The position numbers were made by a program, and so were the translations under genes. Positions 61,766 through 64,000 of a DNA stretch of 64,000 nt are shown here, in pieces. A model generated the notes under the pieces. The model saw only the letters and a list, made by a program, of their open reading frames with translations. It had not been told where the DNA came from and did not search any database. How positions within the stretch are numbered: position 1 is the stretch's first letter; every line of letters starts with the position of its first letter. This stretch comes from Oceanobacillus indicireducens (GTDB lineage: Bacteria > Bacillota > Bacilli > Bacillales > Amphibacillaceae). The DNA is taken from assembly GCF_014647195.1 (NCBI RefSeq), contig NZ_BMOS01000010.1:30993-94992 (forward strand). Direction: 5' to 3'.

Positions 61766-61914
61766 ATAAAGTGAAACTCATTCAGTGGGGTATCCTTACC
61801 TACCCCACTGAATGTTAGTATAACAGAATCAGGGATTTACGGACTGTTTCCCCCTTCACATATTAGGTTTCCTTCATGTTTAGAGAGGGGGTATTACAGA
61901 CCGTTAATACGTGA
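61766..61914 (-). repeat. dispersed two-hairpin repeat, copy F (full length, minus strand)
   Basis: Read on the minus strand it starts TCACGTATTAACGG after TTTAT and ends GTTTCACTTTAT. Right hairpin stem CATTCAGTGGGG/CCCCACTGAATG. It ends nine bases from the stop codon of the choline-kinase-like gene. Confidence 0.86.
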
Positions 61915-61922
61915 TAAATTGG

Positions 61923-62828
61923 TCATACAACATCATCAAAATTATACGTCGTATTGTATTCCGCAATATTTTTCATAGCTCGCTCCATGCGTTCCATTGC
62001 AAGCGCTCCATAATCTTCGCCTTTTGCCTCTTTATAAATCGTCCATAAACACCATAAATAATCTTGGAAAATTTCATGCAACAAAATACGCTGCATTTCT
62101 TCAGGTCTAGGATCGCGTCCAAAATAAGTTTTTAGGAAAAACAGTTGTTCTTCCTCTGTGAAAAATAATCTTTGAAACAATGTCGCTATATCCTACATTG
62201 GGTCAAACATTCCGCTATATTCCCAATCAATCAGATACAACTGATCTTTCTTATCTACTAAAATATTGGCAGGAACCGTATCTATATGACATGGAACCTC
62301 TATCACTTCCATCGTCTCATACACTTTTTTTAAGGCCAATATATGCTCTTTCATATGTGCAATCTTTTCCATCATGAAAGGTTGGACCTCTTGAACAAGG
62401 TTTTCATAGTGTCCCATTAATCCAAATAAATCAAACCGATTGGTCATTGGCTTCTTAGAATAGTGAAGTCGCTGGAACAGGTTAATGATTTTTTGCATGA
62501 TTTGACCTTCTCTTGCCAATTCTGGAGTTAATGCTTTCGAAGACTCTAATTTCCGAGTAATCTTTAGCCCACTTTCTATATCAAAATATATAAGTTCTGG
62601 ATTTATTCCAATTTCTGTTCCATATATTAGATTATTCATTTCCGATTGGCGGTCAATTAATTCGTCAGTTCCTTTGCCAGCAATCCTTACGACATATTTT
62701 TCCCCATTGACTGTGACAAAATAACTGTCATTTGTCATCCCACCGGGCGTCCGTCTCATATCTTCAATACTCGATATCGGAATATTCAGTGTATTTTCAA
62801 TCAACGAGCTCATCAATTTTTTATCCAT
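61923..62828 (-). pseudogene. choline kinase-like phosphotransferase broken by an amber codon
   Basis: The ATG at 62828 (MDKKLMSSLI) has GGAGGGGG upstream. The frame carries GGMTNDSYFVTVNGEKYVVRI, CHIDTVPANILVD (Brenner motif with Asn) and YLIDWEYSGMFDPM, then TAG at 62193-62195. It continues in the same frame as DIATLFQRLFFTEEEQLFF to 61923. The family has a Trp after DPM, so TGG changed to TAG. Without the stop the protein is ~301 residues, normal for LicA-like kinases. Either a recent pseudogene or a sequencing error. Confidence 0.85.
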
Positions 62829-63260
62829 GTGACCCCCTCCATTTAATATTATTAGTACAGAAAACATGCATGCATTCGGCAGCAATTTTATTTATTGTTT
62901 CCTATACATTCAAAAAGAGCCAAAGGTGGGCTCTCTTAAATAAAAAATAGTATATGATTTACTGTATATATTATAACATATTCCCGCTTAATTGTAAACG
63001 TTACCATAACTGTCGTATCAACCTTTATACTCTCCCCCCCTCACGATTCCTTATAAAAAATATATAAGAAGAAATGTTGAGAACCACTGGTAGGTACTAA
63101 TAAAGTAACACGACAACCTAAACCAAAGATTTTAATGAAGCCTCCCAGAAGTTCACTGAACTTTTGAGAGGCTTTTCTTAGTTAAATAAAAGTGAGCCGG
63201 TGGTGCAGCTGGTCTGACCCTTTGGTTTTAAAAAAAACTCTTCTGGAATTCCGCTAAATA
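62829..63260. other. gene-free region between licA-like gene and proA
   Basis: Contains hairpins AGAGCCAAAGGTGGGCTCT (about 62916-62935) and AGCCTCCCAGAAGTTC/GAACTTTTGAGAGGCTTTT (63139-63174), AT-rich promoter stretches near 62950-63000, and a REP-like GGTCTGACCCTTT near 63210. No coding frame seen. Confidence 0.5.
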
Positions 63261-64000
63261 TCAACTTCTAACCTGCCCATCTCCTGTAATACGTACTTTA
63301 CTCGAAGTTAATGCTTTGAGTCCCATTGGCCCTCTTGCATGTAACTTCTGCGTACTTATTCCAATTTCCGCACCATATCCAAACTCGAATCCATCCGTGA
63401 AGCGAGTCGATACATTATGATAAACTGCCGCTGCATCCACATGTTGTAGGAACATTTCAGCATTTCGAGCGTCTTCCGTAATAATCGCTTCAGAATGCTT
63501 TGTTCCATATTGATTAATATGTTCGATTGCTTCCTGCGGTGAATCCACCACTTTAACACTAATGGCATGTCCGAGATATTCATTCGCCCAGTCTTCTTCC
63601 GATGCTTCAAGAACGTCAGGGAAATCTTCACGAACCCGCTCATCAGCATAAATCTGTACATCATTCACTTTTAACTTTTCTAAAAGCTCCTTGCCATATT
63701 CGGCAAACCAGGAAGCATCGATTAAAAGCGACTCAATTGCATTACATACGGATGGGCGTTGCAATTTCGAATTTAAAACAATCACTTCTGCCATCGGTTG
63801 CTTTGCAGTTTGATCAATAAATACATGACAATTTCCAGCACCTGTTTCAATTACCGGTACGGTAGCTTCTCGAACAACCGTATCAATCAAGTTTTTACCA
63901 CCGCGAGGTATTAATACGTCTAAATAATCATTTAACCGGAATAATTCGCTAGCTGTTTCTCTACTCGTATCCTCAATTAGCTGAACAGCATCAACGGGTA
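63261..64000 (-). CDS. proA: gamma-glutamyl phosphate reductase ProA (N-terminus outside window)
   Basis: The frame enters from the right edge and reads [21 protein letters not shown], then [24 protein letters not shown] with the catalytic Cys, and ends [35 protein letters not shown]. These are standard ProA segments. It reduces gamma-glutamyl phosphate to glutamate semialdehyde in proline synthesis. proB, usually adjacent, must lie to the right. About 246 residues are visible. Confidence 0.96.
   Translation of the reverse strand, partial: PVDAVQLIEDTSRETASELFRLNDYLDVLIPRGGKNLIDTVVREATVPVIETGAGNCHVFIDQTAKQPMAEVIVLNSKLQRPSVCNAIESLLIDASWFAEYGKELLEKLKVNDVQIYADERVREDFPDVLEASEEDWANEYLGHAISVKVVDSPQEAIEHINQYGTKHSEAIITEDARNAEMFLQHVDAAAVYHNVSTRFTDGFEFGYGAEIGISTQKLHARGPMGLKALTSSKVRITGDGQVRS

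Noticed and set aside
3801-61914. Two-hairpin repeats considered as a CRISPR array
   Set aside because: Copies are scattered kilobases apart with no regular spacers and no cas genes.
63196-63225. GGTCTGACCCTTT stretch considered as a full REP unit
   Set aside because: Shares only a short GTCTGACCC core with the REP units at 5018 and 11811 and lacks the TGTCCCA arm.

Overview
The window looks like chromosomal DNA of a spore-forming, low-GC Bacillaceae bacterium. An Oceanobacillus/Virgibacillus-type genus is my guess from codon use, TTG starts, strong GGAGG ribosome binding sites, CotX/CotW-type spore coat genes and the shapes of the eut and pdx genes. I have no database confirmation of the species. 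I see no rRNA or tRNA genes.

Layout. 1-9,700: housekeeping and accessory genes (MoxR ATPase fragment, amidase, AbrB-like protein, SfsA, beta-lactamase-fold hydrolase plus GlcD-type oxidase, CheV, DMT exporter with divergent LysR regulator). 9,700-16,350: VanZ-like protein, C45-type peptidase, pdxS with divergent pdxR but no adjacent pdxT, and a propeller lipoprotein. 16,485-27,740: a sugar island with four or five glycosyltransferases and five enzymes that together fit synthesis of a UDP-diacetamido-uronic acid (UDP-GlcNAc3NAcA/ManNAc3NAcA type). 27,930-29,900: a spore-crust cluster (CotW-like, two CotX-domain proteins, two small DUF2642-like proteins). With a CgeB-like glycosyltransferase nearby, this suggests that the sugar island decorates the spore surface.

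32,770-52,350: a complete ethanolamine-utilisation (eut) microcompartment locus read on the minus strand. The order is AdoCbl riboswitch/decoy RNA, eutG-type alcohol dehydrogenase, eutVW, eutA, eutB, eutC, eutL, an EutK-like shell protein, eutM, eutT, pduL, eutN, eutH, eutS, eutP, a small targeting-helix protein, eutE, a second eutM, malate dehydrogenase, eutJ, and a flavoprotein-PduO adenosyltransferase fusion. Three leaders carry the dual-hairpin EutV target (hexaloops with A at position 1 and G at position 4) overlapping an intrinsic terminator: before eutV, before eutA and before eutG. A fourth P1-type hairpin lies behind the terminator of a cobalamin riboswitch, as in EutX/Rli55. A near-perfect cre box sits inside the eutVW promoter. 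Unusual parts are the malate dehydrogenase, two unrelated cobalamin adenosyltransferases, a stand-alone helix protein, and a ~250-bp GC-rich insertion between the eutVW leader and eutV.

52,560-56,610: two lipoproteins behind a cre box and a chemoreceptor. 57,000-60,500: an eroded region with an EamA-type pseudogene, a VbhA/VbhT-like Fic toxin-antitoxin pair, a HAAS-like membrane protein, an integrase with an in-frame stop, an HsdS fragment and a compact structured RNA with terminator. 60,549-64,000: BASS transporter, a choline-kinase-like gene broken by one amber codon, and ProA (cut by the window edge).

A ~150-nt repeat with two hairpins and no inverted ends occurs six times; it resembles IS200/IS605-derived elements. 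REP-like GTGGGACA...TGTCCCA units occur near 5,018 and 11,811. Three further stretches (30,075-30,197; 31,246-31,397; 60,345-60,456) look like uncharacterised structured RNAs.
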